In this document: one piece after another, positions 33,625 to 43,626 of the stretch
How positions within the stretch are numbered: the stretch's first letter is position 1
Layout: every line of letters begins with the position of its first letter
Assembly: GCA_002261195.1 (NCBI GenBank)
Contig: MVBO01000057.1
Coordinates: forward strand, 1 to 64,000
DNA: 64,000 nt
DNA from: Bifiguratus adelaidae
Taxonomy: Eukaryota; Mucoromycota; Endogonomycetes; Endogonales
Direction: 5' to 3'
Translations under genes and position numbers: made by a program
The notes under the pieces: generated by a model
Seen by the model: the letters and a program-made list of their open reading frames with translations, nothing else
Database searches by the model: none
What the model was told of the DNA's origin: nothing

Positions 33625-35641
33625 ATGTGGAGACGCTTAACTTGCTTTGCTGCGCTCTGTACTCTAGTCAACGCTTTCCAACTGGCCAATGACAAACATC
33701 GCGTCAAAGGTTTGACGTTTGGAAATGGGAAGACGCTTCCTGAGAGTTATGCAGGTCACTTTGATATTCGGACGTTTGACACGCCGTCGGGTGCAGATAC
33801 TGGCAAGACGGGAATGTAAGTTGCCTAGGCAGGATGGTCAGTGTCCCATGATGCCATGGCTTACAGGTATGACCAAGGTTTTACTGGTTTTTCCCAGCGA
33901 TCGATGTCCCAGTCGAGGAAGCGCCATTGCTTGTGTGAGTAGGCGGAGTTACAGAGTTCTTGGGGAAAGCTGGCATTGACCATCGACATACAACATAGAT
34001 GGCTACAAGGTGGACCTGGATCTTCCTCCATGCTTGGTCTGTTCTACGAGGTAAGGGAAGAAACAATGACAATTAGCCCTCGAGAAGATAGCTGACGCCG
34101 AGATATGCCTTAGATGGGTCCAATCACTGTGGACAATGAGCTTAAACTTGCAGAGAACGTGTATTCTTGGGCTCGAAACTATTCCATGATTTTCGTTGAT
34201 CAGCCCGTAGGCACAGGTAAAGCCGCCCGTCGCTACGGCCATCCACCAATGCTCATCATCGGCCAATCTAAGGCTTTTCGTATGTCAGGCCCAAAGCCAA
34301 TGTGTCGGCTGTGGTCGAGGAGGAGAGCGACTTTGTCAATGCGCAAGATGTTAAATCACCGAGCCAGGACGATCCTATCGTCAGCACTGATAACCCAGTC
34401 AGTGCGTATAGTGGTCAACGCATCATGAGCCTCGACGAGAATGCCCATCGAAATTTCGGCAGGCATAACAGTTATGAGCAAGGATATGTGACCAATCAGT
34501 TTGGCGCCATGAACGACTTTTTGAGCTTTATGGCACAGTTTTATGAGACGTATCCAGAACTTAAGAAAAACAAGCTCTACCTCACCGGTAAGACAGCGTG
34601 AAGGACCCGATGGGCTTTCTAACCACCGCTTTTATAGGTGAGTCGTATGCTGGTAAATATGTCCCGGCCTTTGGATACGCTATTCACATGCACAACGAAC
34701 GCATCAAGAAAGGTGAGGTGTTCAGACAGGACACGAACAGTATGTGCTCATACTTGTTCTAGAACACAAAGCAGATTCGTTCCTGATACCACTGGAAGGC
34801 TTAGTCATTGGGAATGGATTGACTGACCCCATTAGCGAGATTCAGGTGCACGGAGAGCTTGCATTTTACCTCGGTGAGTGCTGAGAACGGGTGCGCATTG
34901 TCAATAGGCTAACCGTGGTCAGGGCTTGTGGATCGGCTTCAGGCCGATGAAATCAACGCCATCGCTGATCGCGCTGTGCAACAAATTCGGGCTGGTAACT
35001 TTAGCGACGCAACCGATACTCGAGTTGAGATTTTCAAGCTTTACAACGAATACACCGGCGGCGTCAATTGGTACGACGTTCGTAAAGGAGATGTTCAGTA
35101 TGATTATAGCTACATGAACAAGTTTATGAACCTGGCATCCACAAAAGAGTCCCTAAATGTCGATCAAGACTTGCAGTATGATAATAGGGGTGCGGCTGTT
35201 GCCGTGTTCATGAAGGTGAATAATCATCACGACAATGATCGTCTATAGTCGCTAACGCGCAGGTAGAATGACATTTGTCAATCCGTGGCCCATCTCTTGC
35301 CGACGCTGTTGAAGCACTACAAGGTGATGCTCTTTCAAGGTCAATATGATTATCGTGACGGAGTCGCAGCCAATTGGCACTGGATTACCAATATCAAGTG
35401 GTCTGGTCAAAAGCAGTTCTTGAAGGAAAAGAGGGAGATCTGGAGGGTCAATGGTCGTGTCGCAGGTTGGGTTCGAAAGTATGAGCAACTGACGCTTTTG
35501 TCACTTTACGGTGCTGGCCATTTGGCTCCCATGGATCAACCGGTAAGTCTCCCTGTCGCCGCGATTTCTCACTGACCTTCTGCCTAGCTGAACACCTTCC
35601 AAATGATCACCAACTTTATCCAAGATCGTCCTTGGGCGTAA
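33625..35641 (+). CDS. Serine carboxypeptidase (S10), CPVL/CPY-like
   Basis: Secreted or vacuolar carboxypeptidase. MWRRLTCFAALCTLVNAFQ is a signal peptide. The S10 core follows: FYWFFPAIDVP, the oxyanion block LVWLQGGPGSSS, IFVDQPVGTGFSY, the nucleophile motif GESYAGKYVP, the Asp region LFQGQYDYRDG and the His motif GAGHLAPMDQP near the C-terminus. All three catalytic residues are present. Many short introns join in phase, for example GGAAT|GTAAGT...CCAAG|G giving TGMFYWF. An insertion of about 50 residues rich in Ser/Asp/Asn sits between the DQPVGTG block and GESYAG. The GAGHLAP ending and QGGPGSSS are like CPVL and plant-type enzymes as well as CPY, so the substrate is open. Confidence 0.92.
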
Positions 35642-35739
35642 TGCTGAACGCTGATTGGCTGAAATCAACAATGTCCACCTTCATTTGGCAGCGTAAAGAG
35701 GCACCTTGTAGACGTGGACCATTGGTCCTTTTGTAAAGC

Positions 35740-37664
35740 ATGGATAGACTCTTTCCACTTAGCAACGTCTATTACAATGATGACGGTATACCGAGTGACA
35801 CCTCGATTGCTCAGGTAATTGTCGCATAACTGCTGGACAACGCATGATTGACTGGCGGACAGCGAGCGACCGAGAAGAGCATTTTCAATCAGTACATGCG
35901 GTATCAAACCGGCGCTCCTCTCGTACGGAACCTTGACGAGTAAGACGAGAGTGCAAATTTGACTCACTGGTTGACCGTTCTTAGGGTAGAGCTACGTCGA
36001 CAGAAACACATTAACTTTCTGCTCAGTGGACTGGAAGGACTCAAGAGTTACATGATTGCCCTGGACGCCAGTAAACCATGGTTGATCTATTGGATCATTC
36101 ACTCGCTAGATTTATTGGACTATGACCTGACCGAGGAACAGCAGACAAGGTAGCGTTCCGTCGGACCGAGATGTTGGCGAGGCTGATCGAGATGGCAGAG
36201 CGATATCGTCTTTGGCGGCATGTCAGGCGCCATCAGGTGGCTATGGAGGTGGGCCCGACCAGGTAGCTCATTTAGCGACGACATATGCCGCGGTCAATGC
36301 GCTGGCTACGGTAGGCACCGAGGCAGCCTACGAGAGCATCAATCGGTATGTGAATACGCGCAAAACAAGACAACATGACGCTGACAAAGGTGGTTATAGG
36401 GAGAAGATGCTCGAGTTTCTGTTGAGTGTCAAGAACCCTGACGGGTCCTTTTGTGTACATCGTGGTGGAGAGGTGGATATTAGGTAGGTCTAAAACACGC
36501 AATTTTCTCGTCTACGTCAGACTCAGGCGTTCACTAGGGGCTCTTATTTGGCGCTTTCTGTGGCAGCGCTGCTAAATATAATGACACCAGATTTGACTCG
36601 GAATTGCGGTGCGTACATTAGAAGGCAAGTCATCATGATGTCCATGATCATACTTTTTGCTCACGGTTTCTGCAGTTGTCAAACATTTGAAGGAGGCATT
36701 GGCCCATGTCCAGGCGTGGAGGCTCATGGTGGATACACATTCAACGGTTTGGCAGCGATTGAACTTCTTGGAGAAATGCACACGCTCAATGTCCCGAAAC
36801 TAGTAGCAAGTATCCCGAGATTGTGTGATGGCTAAAGGAGCTGACGTCCCTTAGGAATGGTGTTGTGCACGACAAAGCTACCATGAGGGCGGGTTTCAAG
36901 GTCGAACGAATAAACTCGTGGATGGTTGCTATTCCTATTGGGTTGGCGGGCTCTTTCCCTTGCTCGCTGCCCAAGTGGATCAACGGACGCATGGAAAGAG
37001 TGACTCCGTTGCTTCCATTAACGACATGAAAGGTGAGCTTACCTGCGGTACAAGCAAGTGTTCGGTTTATTGACGCTACCATGACAGACTTTTTGCTAGA
37101 CGGAGGTACATTTTTCTCATAGATCTATTTATGACATGCCCAACCTTGTTTCTTCCAGATGCGCTTCAAGCGTACATTTTGCTATGTTGCCAAGATATTC
37201 GAGGCGGTCTATGCGACAAACCCGGAAAGTGCGTGCTGCCGTAAACGTAAACCCGAAAATCGGCTAATGGTTGACCTTTAGACACCCGGATTATTACCAT
37301 ACTTGCTATTGCCTCTCTGGTCTGACATCCGTGCAACACAATGTACGATTCCTCAATGACATGTACCAAGAGGCGCTCCGACAAGGATTCCCCAGTGGTA
37401 CTCCAGAAACGCATTGTCTAGCCAATCTCTTTTACATTGACGGCGATCTCTTTGATGTGGTCGGTCAACCGGATAATCTACTGGCAAGTCTCGTATGACG
37501 CCTTTCATGCAAGTCGCCTAATCTTTCTACAGAGAGCAACCCACCCTGTACACAATGTCGATCTCCTTAAAACACGACGCATGTATTATTACTTTTACAA
37601 GCAAGAACTCGCACCGTGGCTACACCTGTTACCTACCGAGTCAATATGTGACCCCGTTCCATAA
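35740..37664 (+). CDS. RAM1: Protein farnesyltransferase beta subunit
   Basis: Catalytic subunit that attaches farnesyl to CaaX proteins such as Ras. Alpha-alpha barrel repeats are visible: SGGYGGGPDQVAHLATTYAA (shortened), KNPDGSFCVHRGGEVDIR, CPGVEAHGGYTFNGLAAI and GFQGRTNKLVDGCYSYW. The zinc ligands of the family are present: Asp and Cys in KLVDGCYSYW and His in PDYYHTCYCLSGL. The start ATG 35740 (MDRLFPLSNVYYNDDG) and about ten exons with 45-60 nt introns fit in phase; it ends LPTESICDPVP at 37664. The GEVDIR and DGCYSYW blocks separate it from geranylgeranyltransferase I beta. Confidence 0.94.
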
Positions 37665-37949
37665 ATTGGATTGTATAACGTTTTTCCAAACCTTACAAAA
37701 GGGCGAAAATTGTATATCTATGCATTGATCCGTCGACGGCAAGCTAGCCGTTTGGATAGCTTGATCCGTTCAAGGCTCCCGTTCTCTTATTACAAAAACA
37801 GTGTCCTCTCGGACCAGCCAAATTGACCATATATGGAAAATGATCGCTCTCACGGCTGTTTATGAACCGAGCTTGCCGATCTGCGTTGGCGTCTATAAAA
37901 CGCCGAGGAGGCTCCTCGTTCTCTCATACGTCAAGTAAAAACAACAACC
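37665..37949. promoter_or_regulatory. Region upstream of the broken SDR gene with a TATA box
   Basis: A clear TATAAAA at 37894-37900 lies about 50 bp before the position where the SDR gene should start. A short GC-rich inverted pair (GGCGTC...GACGCC-like: 'ggcgtctataaaacgccg') flanks the TATA box. This suggests the gene had its own strong promoter. Confidence 0.5.
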
Positions 37950-38819
37950 ATCAATAACATATCTCGTTTAGCAGGAAAGGTCGCCCTCGTTACCGGTTCA
38001 TCTAGGGGAATAGGCGCCGAGGTACGTACTCTGCCCGTTTCCCGCTCTGAACCCTCACACGTCACATTAGATTGTCCAGAAATTGGCGAGTGAGGGTGCA
38101 AAGTCGCCGTTGTCTACGCATAGGATGCCACGAGTGTCGACAAGGTCGTCAAGGCCATACAAGACAAGGGTGGTGTCGCCAAGGCATTTGAAGCCAACGT
38201 TGCCGAAGTCTCTTCGATCCGTCAATTGATGGAGGAGGTCGTCAAGACCTATGGTGCCCTGGATATCTGTGTTTCCAATGCAGGCGTGGAGCATTTCGGC
38301 GAGTTTGGCACGGTGACGGAAGAAGAATTCGGTCGGACCTTTGGCATCAACACCCGAGGTCAGCTCATTGTCCTCCAAGAGGCATCCAAACACATGGGCG
38401 AAGGAGGTCGATTAGTCGCCTTGAGCAGCGTGAGTGCCTACATAGCCGTCCCCAAACACGCTTTGTACGCTGCCTCCAAGGCGGCCATTGTGGCTTTTGT
38501 GCGCCATAACGCTCAAGATTTGGGGAAGCACAAGATCAAGCAACGCGGTGGCGCCAGGTGGCGTGGCGTCGGATATGTCGAACGAGTACGCGACATACTA
38601 CCTCAATCCCCATTCGATCTTGTCGATCGAAGACTAATGCAAGGCCATGACTCCCTTGTATCGATTTGGTGCGCCAAAGGATGTTCGCCAATGCTGTTTT
38701 TGGTGGGACCAGAGGGAGAGTGGGTCAATGGTACGTCCCTCCACGTCAAGTAAATGGTCGAGAAGAATACATCATGGCTTTTCACTAACTTGTGAGATAG
38801 TGGTGGCTTCTACGCCTAG
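37950..38819 (+). pseudogene. Broken short-chain dehydrogenase/reductase (SDR) gene
   Basis: Classical SDR with NAD(P) motif GKVALVTGSSRGIGAE, LDICVSNAGVEHFG (NNAG variant), catalytic SerTyrLys in ALSSVSAYIAVPKHALYAASKAA, and the C-terminal VAPGGV and LVGPEGEWVNG blocks. The pieces sit in different frames. The expected ATG reads ATC at 37950. One base seems missing after 38104 (GAK|VAVVYA), an in-frame TAG follows at about 38122, two bases seem missing near 38540 (K..NAVAPGG), and further shifts lie near 38640-38710. The last exon after a GTAAAT...ATAG intron restores HVNGGFYA and TAG. Four to five defects in 0.8 kb argue for a recent pseudogene; poor sequence quality is the alternative. Relatives include glucose-1-dehydrogenase-like and polyketide reductases. 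Confidence 0.75.
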
Positions 38820-38902
38820 ACGATTAGAATACTTGTTTGTTTTTTGTTGAGCTTAACCCTGATTCTGTTTTGACCAAGTATATACATAAATAAAGACGAC
38901 TA

Positions 38903-39127
38903 CGTTTGTTGCAACAAGAAACTAATGTCGTTTTGTAACTGTGTGACGAGCTCCATCGCATTCTCGACACGAGTGGTCGTCTGCTGGGTCGCATTAGCTT
39001 GAATACCGAATATCAAGAGGCGGGCGTCCAGCGTCACGGTAGCCATGTTGGTGCGTGTTTCATCAGATGGCCATGACTCGTCTTTAACCCATGCAAGTAT
39101 GCGTTCTCGAGCCGCGTCCAGAATACC
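38903..39127 (-). other. In-frame continuation after the TAG of the coiled-coil gene
   Basis: Directly after the TAG at 39128-39130 the same frame stays open for 75 codons up to another TAG. It encodes a protein-like stretch with ILDAARERILAWVKDE, TNMATVTLDARLLIFG and VENAMELVTQLQNDISFLL. It has hydrophobic-heptad spacing and no low complexity, so it looks like real coding sequence. No in-phase GT-AG intron that would remove the TAG was found nearby apart from a weak donor that would cut out the coiled coil. Confidence 0.4.
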
Positions 39128-40369
39128 CTAGGCTTTGGCAGTTTCCATGGCATCCATGATATGTCGTAGAGCGAGCAAACGCCATTGGAGCTTTTGTGTG
39201 CTCTGTTGCAACTCTGACAGCTCCTTTTCGCGTTGCTCAATTTGTTGGGCAACCTCTGGTGTCGCCTGTTCCGAAATTTCTTCCTTGCGTCTCGAAGCTT
39301 CTTCCTTGAGCGCACGTACCTCCAACTCGGTACGGCTGATGAATTCTTTGGCATCCAAGACATCGGCATCTTTGCTATCCAGTACCGCTTTCATGCAATC
39401 AATCTCCTTGATGATCTCTTGACGCTTGCTCTCGTTGTCCTTGACGCTAGCAGAGTGTTGGTCCAAGTCTTGCTGCGCTTGCTGCTGTTGCAATGCTATT
39501 TGCTTGATGTCTTCTTCTACCTGCGCCAGTTGCTTTGAAAGATCCAGCAATGCTTGCTTTATCTTGGGATCTTGTTGCATTGGTGGAGGCATCGACGGCG
39601 GTGATGGGGCAGGACATGAAGGAGGAGGTGTGGGAGGTAGGGGAGAAGACAGCAGACGCTCAGGGAAAGGAGCCGTCCGGGCACCATGGAATGAAGGAAT
39701 TGGTGGAAGTGGACTTGATGGAGGTGCGGAAGGCGCGTGATTGAAAACATCGGTCGGAGCCCGTGGAAGGCTGGGTAAAGGACGATGGGGTGACCGTGCG
39801 GGCGGTCGGGGATTAAGTGCCGTAGGTATTGGTGGCAGTGGAGAGCTAGGAGGAGAGATTAGAGGAGGAGACATCACTCTTTCCGGCGGTGTGGGTATCG
39901 GGGAGGGTAGAGGCGGAAGCGGACAATCGATGATAGGCTTGGGAGTATTAGCACGCGCAGGTAACGGTAGGTTCTTGTCCAGTGAGCGTGGTCGACGCGC
40001 CACCCGGGTAGGCGTTGACTTGCTGGACACTGGAGCGACGGGTGTTGGAGCTTGCGGAGGAGGAGGAGGTGGAGGTAAGATGGGCGGCGATGATCTTGAT
40101 CCATACGTCACCGAGTTACGACGAGATGATGTCCGTGATGAGGGCGGAGAGCCACTGCTGAGGGTCGAAAAGCGTGAAAGGCGCGGTGTTACGGGAAACT
40201 CTGGAAGACCATCCAACATGGGCAATGGGCTGATGGGCGGTGGTTTCGCGGGTGGAATCTTTCGTGTGGACAGGTGACGCGGTCCCGTGAGTATGGACGG
40301 TGCAGAGCTTGTGCTCTGTGTCGAGATAGAAGACGCGACAGACAGTCGCTCATCCCTTCTCGAAAGCAT
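39128..40369 (-). CDS. Proline-rich protein with C-terminal coiled coil
   Basis: Unrecognised protein of about 413 residues from ATG 40369 (MLSRRDERLSVASSISTQS). The first 280 residues are Pro/Ser-rich with runs such as PPILPPPPPPPQAP and repeated SSPLPPIP blocks, typical SH3/profilin ligands. Then comes a long coiled coil (KIKQALLDLSKQLAQVEEDI through to ELQQSTQKLQ), Gln-rich in part. The frame ends in TAG at 39128-39130 but continues open for 75 more codons. Pro-rich plus coiled coil suggests a cytoskeletal or polarity scaffold; this is inference. The minus-strand gene just upstream ends 28 bp before this ATG, so the two could be parts of one spliced gene. Confidence 0.6.
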   Translation of the reverse strand: MLSRRDERLSVASSISTQSTSSAPSILTGPRHLSTRKIPPAKPPPISPLPMLDGLPEFPVTPRLSRFSTLSSGSPPSSRTSSRRNSVTYGSRSSPPILPPPPPPPQAPTPVAPVSSKSTPTRVARRPRSLDKNLPLPARANTPKPIIDCPLPPLPSPIPTPPERVMSPPLISPPSSPLPPIPTALNPRPPARSPHRPLPSLPRAPTDVFNHAPSAPPSSPLPPIPSFHGARTAPFPERLLSSPLPPTPPPSCPAPSPPSMPPPMQQDPKIKQALLDLSKQLAQVEEDIKQIALQQQQAQQDLDQHSASVKDNESKRQEIIKEIDCMKAVLDSKDADVLDAKEFISRTELEVRALKEEASRRKEEISEQATPEVAQQIEQREKELSELQQSTQKLQWRLLALRHIMDAMETAKA

Positions 40370-40397
40370 CAGCGAGAGAGTAGAAATGTGCACCAAA

Positions 40398-41429
40398 TCA
40401 AGATTCCTGGAAAGGCGTCAATGTGCCATCAAAGTCAAGAACGCTTGGAAGTGAGAGATCATCCATGGCTTCTGGCGTGGGAGGCACGCCGTCATGCCAT
40501 CCCATATTGTGTGGATAGTATTCTACCAGGCGAGGTTCATCTTCGAGCATATCTTCATTTTGATCCTCAATGGTGGATTGACTGAGGGACGGAGGTGTAT
40601 AACGCTGATAGGATCGCTCTTGAAAATGATCTTCCTCTCCAGGTTGGCTGGTGGGTTGAAAGTGCAAGAGTTGACCTCGAATATCGAACGGCGGCTTCTC
40701 CTCTTCATCTTCCGTCTCGGCATCCTGTATTTCCATCCTCTGTTCCTCATCGTCGCGTTCTCTGCTACCAACTGCCTCGTCTGGATCGCTCGAGGGCTCA
40801 ACGATGGCGCCAAGATGATGCTGGTAGGATGAATAATGTCGCATTCGATACAAGGGGTCGTCCAATGATCCATAATGCTCAAACAGATCTTCCTCCGGTT
40901 GACTTGATGGCACGACGCTTTTAGGTTGCTTGGAGCGCGGTAGGGGTGATGCATAATCGTCGTCTGTGCTCGCATCCTCTAGTATTTCCTCTTGATGCGT
41001 GCTAGAGACGTGTGGTGCTGTGATTGGCGACTCATGGACAAGCTGTACCGGAAAGGACGGTACGGGCGCTTCGTCGTCCTGGGTTTCCATGTCCGCATAG
41101 TCGACCGGTCGGTCAGTAGCCTTGACCGGTGTCTCGATCTCGTCGATGCCCTTCAAGACCTTGACGGGCGACTCCAACACCTCGCGCTCATCTTCAATCA
41201 AGGCTGGAGACTCTCGGGGCACTGATTCCTCGTCCGACTCTTCAATCTCTTCAATCCAACCTTCATTCCGTTTTTGACGCTTGTTCCGTCGTCGCTTCCC
41301 ATCGCGTCTTACTCGAATCTTGTCCGCAGGAGGACCGAGCAAGGCCTCAATGTCAGAGAGACTTTGGTCAACAGAGTCCCGCGATCCTATCGTAGCATCC
41401 GTAGACGAGAGTGACTCCCGCAGTCGCAT
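40398..41429 (-). CDS. Unknown acidic protein with basic nuclear-type signal
   Basis: I do not recognise this protein. From ATG 41429 (MRLRESLSSTDATIGSRDS) it has about 343 residues. A strongly basic patch KIRVRRDGKRRRNKRQKRNE near residue 50 looks like a bipartite nuclear signal. The rest is acidic (many DDE/EED runs) with [SE]SP sites (ALIEDERE, ESPVKVLKG, ETPVKATD) that look like CDK sites. It ends PSVLDFDGTLTPFQES and TGA at 40398-40400. No folded domain is visible. Only 28 bp separate it from the next ATG on the same strand, so a single spliced gene with the proline-rich protein is possible. Confidence 0.55.
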   Translation of the reverse strand: MRLRESLSSTDATIGSRDSVDQSLSDIEALLGPPADKIRVRRDGKRRRNKRQKRNEGWIEEIEESDEESVPRESPALIEDEREVLESPVKVLKGIDEIETPVKATDRPVDYADMETQDDEAPVPSFPVQLVHESPITAPHVSSTHQEEILEDASTDDDYASPLPRSKQPKSVVPSSQPEEDLFEHYGSLDDPLYRMRHYSSYQHHLGAIVEPSSDPDEAVGSRERDDEEQRMEIQDAETEDEEEKPPFDIRGQLLHFQPTSQPGEEDHFQERSYQRYTPPSLSQSTIEDQNEDMLEDEPRLVEYYPHNMGWHDGVPPTPEAMDDLSLPSVLDFDGTLTPFQES

Positions 41430-41516
41430 AGCATGTCTTGCCAAAATGGAATTTATGTACAAATGCCTTCTATTCTAAATACAACGGCATAAAGTCTATT
41501 GTCTATGGGATGGCAT

Positions 41517-43282
41517 TCACCACTGATGCCATTGCTCTTGGTAGGGTTGTCCATATAGCTCGGATTGAGGTGCTTCCGAGACAACACTCTGTATGGGGGG
41601 TAATGGCCATACGCCTTGTGATTGGCTCGTGTTTGGCATGGACATGTGGGGATTAGGAGTGTTGGATGGTAGATGCATGCGCTGACTTGGATAGGTCGAT
41701 TGCTGTTGGGGTGAAGGTGCCTGCGGTGGTTGTTCACCCCCGTATTGTCTAGACATGTCGGTGTCCTTGTTGGGAAGATATGGGACATGAGGAGACCCGG
41801 TGGGTGTGCCATACAGCATGGCAGCTTGGCTTTGAGCGGCTATAAGGGACGCGTTGAGGTTATACACACCATATGGGCGCGCTGGTCCTGACTTTTGCTG
41901 TTGCTGTTGTTGAAATTGTTGCAACTGCTGCTGCTTGTGTTGCTGCTGCTGCATCGACGAATAAGTCGCTGTATTTATCACCTGTTGAGCGGGCGAAAAT
42001 GATGCATTGGGCGGATACGAATCCAGATGATGTTGCTGTGGTTGCTGTGTGTTGTAGACAGGTTGTCGAAAATGACCTGGGCTGGGCGGTGGGGTTTGAT
42101 GATAAGCAGAGAGATCGCCGACGAGATGACCCGCTTTCATGCGCTCATGCTGAGGCGTTGCCTGAGCCGGAGCATACTGCTGGATCATGGAAGAATTGAC
42201 AGCAACAGTCACCCTTGGTGTATTGTCACCTTTGTGTAATTCTTCCGTGCAAAGCTTGGAGAGCAAGTTTAATTTGTTGCCGTCCTCGTCTTCCTGCTCG
42301 CCTTCCGGACTGGTCGCCGCCGATGTCGTGAGGCTCGGTGCAGGGGTGATGGATTGAAATTGCTGTTGTTGCTGCACCTGCCTAGGCGCCAAATGCCTTG
42401 CATCCGTTGCGCTATTTATGACATACTCATGCGGGTGTTCGTGTGACAAAAATGCGCTCTGTGGAGCATATTGATTCAGATGGGGTTGACTTTGAGGGTA
42501 TGCTTGTGCCGGTCGATGATTATCGGAGGGTACATTGATGGAATAATTCATCATGGGTGCACTCGTGTTCAGGAGATGAGGCGACATCATATACTGATTC
42601 GACAAGATGTGTTGCTTTTGCTCCAATAAAGGGTCATAGGCGTTCACGGTCGCAAAAGGATCGCTCGGTGGAAGCGGTTGTGCTGCATGCTGGATAGGCG
42701 AGTTGGTGACTGAACTGTTGTACCCGCTCGATACGTCGCTCAACGGGATCAAATCGTTCACCCCCTTGCCCTTATTTGGCAATTTGGTCTCACCGGGATT
42801 ACGTCGGCGATAAGGACCCCTTTTGACACCCTTTTTCCGTTGCTTACGTTGCGAGTCTTGACATGTATCGGCAAGACCAAACTTGATGCATCGTTGACAG
42901 GGTCGACCTTCGTCACATTTTTTGCAGGCCTTTTGGCAATGGACTAGAAGCCCTTGTATCAGACAAAAATTTTTCCTGCTCGGCGCTAAGCCGAGCTTAT
43001 CCGAAGACACTTACCGCATGCATTCTTGACTTGCTTGCGTCGAAGTCCCTTGGTAGTGACATCTGGAGCGGTCGAGGAAGATGTCGCAGCGTAATCCTGT
43101 GAAATGTAAACAGATCCATCCAGGGGAGCATTAGGTGGTCGCGCTGCGGGTGATTCGCTCCGAGCGGGAAGCTGTTGATTGTACGGTGCTGTCGATTCTA
43201 GCTGGCCGGATGCATAGTAGGGCTGCATCATCTGATACTTGCTGATATATGAGTCTGAATATGGTGTCGTGGCGACTACCAT
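41517..43282 (-). CDS. Zn(II)2Cys6 transcription factor, Gln-rich
   Basis: Two exons: 43282-43015 and 42943-41517. The intron splits the zinc cluster; joined in phase the sequence reads KNACVHCQKACKKCDEGRPCQRC with the last Cys in LADTC. A basic linker follows (RKQRKKGVKRGPYRRR), typical of the DNA-contacting arm. The N-terminus is Tyr/Gln/Ser-rich (activation type). The remainder is Gln/Pro/Ser/His-rich, including a poly-Gln stretch encoded by CTG/TTG-type repeats on the plus strand at about 41894-41955. No middle homology region is evident. The nuclear DNA-binding role is clear from the cluster; target genes are not. The frame ends QPYQEQWHQW with a stop at 41517. Confidence 0.85.
41894..41955. 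repeat. CTG/TTG trinucleotide repeat encoding poly-Gln
   Basis: A run of CTG and TTG triplets on the plus strand, read as CAG/CAA (Gln) on the minus strand inside the zinc-cluster regulator. It is imperfect, so strongly unstable expansion is unlikely. Confidence 0.7.
42944..43014 (-). other. Intron in zinc-cluster codons with a small hairpin
   Basis: 71-nt intron (GTAAGT...TTCTAG). It contains a perfect 7-bp inverted repeat, GCTCGGC at 42978-42984 and GCCGAGC at 42990-42996 (plus strand), with a 5-nt loop. In the pre-mRNA this would fold between donor and branch region. Confidence 0.5.
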
Positions 43283-43626
43283 AAGTCTATGGTCTAAAAG
43301 TCTATCAGTCTATAGAAAGAAAATCGAAACTGATAAAGTACAATCGCCGCTTCAATATGCGCAAGAGGAGCTGAAGGTGTAAGAGAGAAGTAGCAGAACG
43401 ATCTCCAAGAAACAACAATTATCGAGGACAAAAAAGAGAGAAAGTCAGAGAACGGTAAAAAAATGGTATTGCGTCGGCAGAGCCGCCAAGAGCGCTTAGG
43501 TAACGTTCGCGCAAACCAGCCACATGTTTTACCCCCTTGGTGAATGGAAGCATCTGATTGGTTGTGGCTTGAACATGACATCATCTAAAATCCCTGTACG
43601 AAACACGTGTTTATATTATTTACCGC
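43283..43626. other. Intergenic region between the two zinc-cluster genes
   Basis: About 344 bases without coding pattern. Just upstream of the first regulator are three copies of AGTCTAT (about 43284-43315). The region is otherwise A-rich on the plus strand, as for a 5' leader with pyrimidine-rich stretches on the coding strand. Confidence 0.4.

Noticed and set aside
39741-40277. Plus-strand Gly-rich open frame opposite the Pro-rich gene
   Set aside because: Gly-rich frames are the expected mirror of Pro-rich codons (CCN/GGN); no independent evidence.
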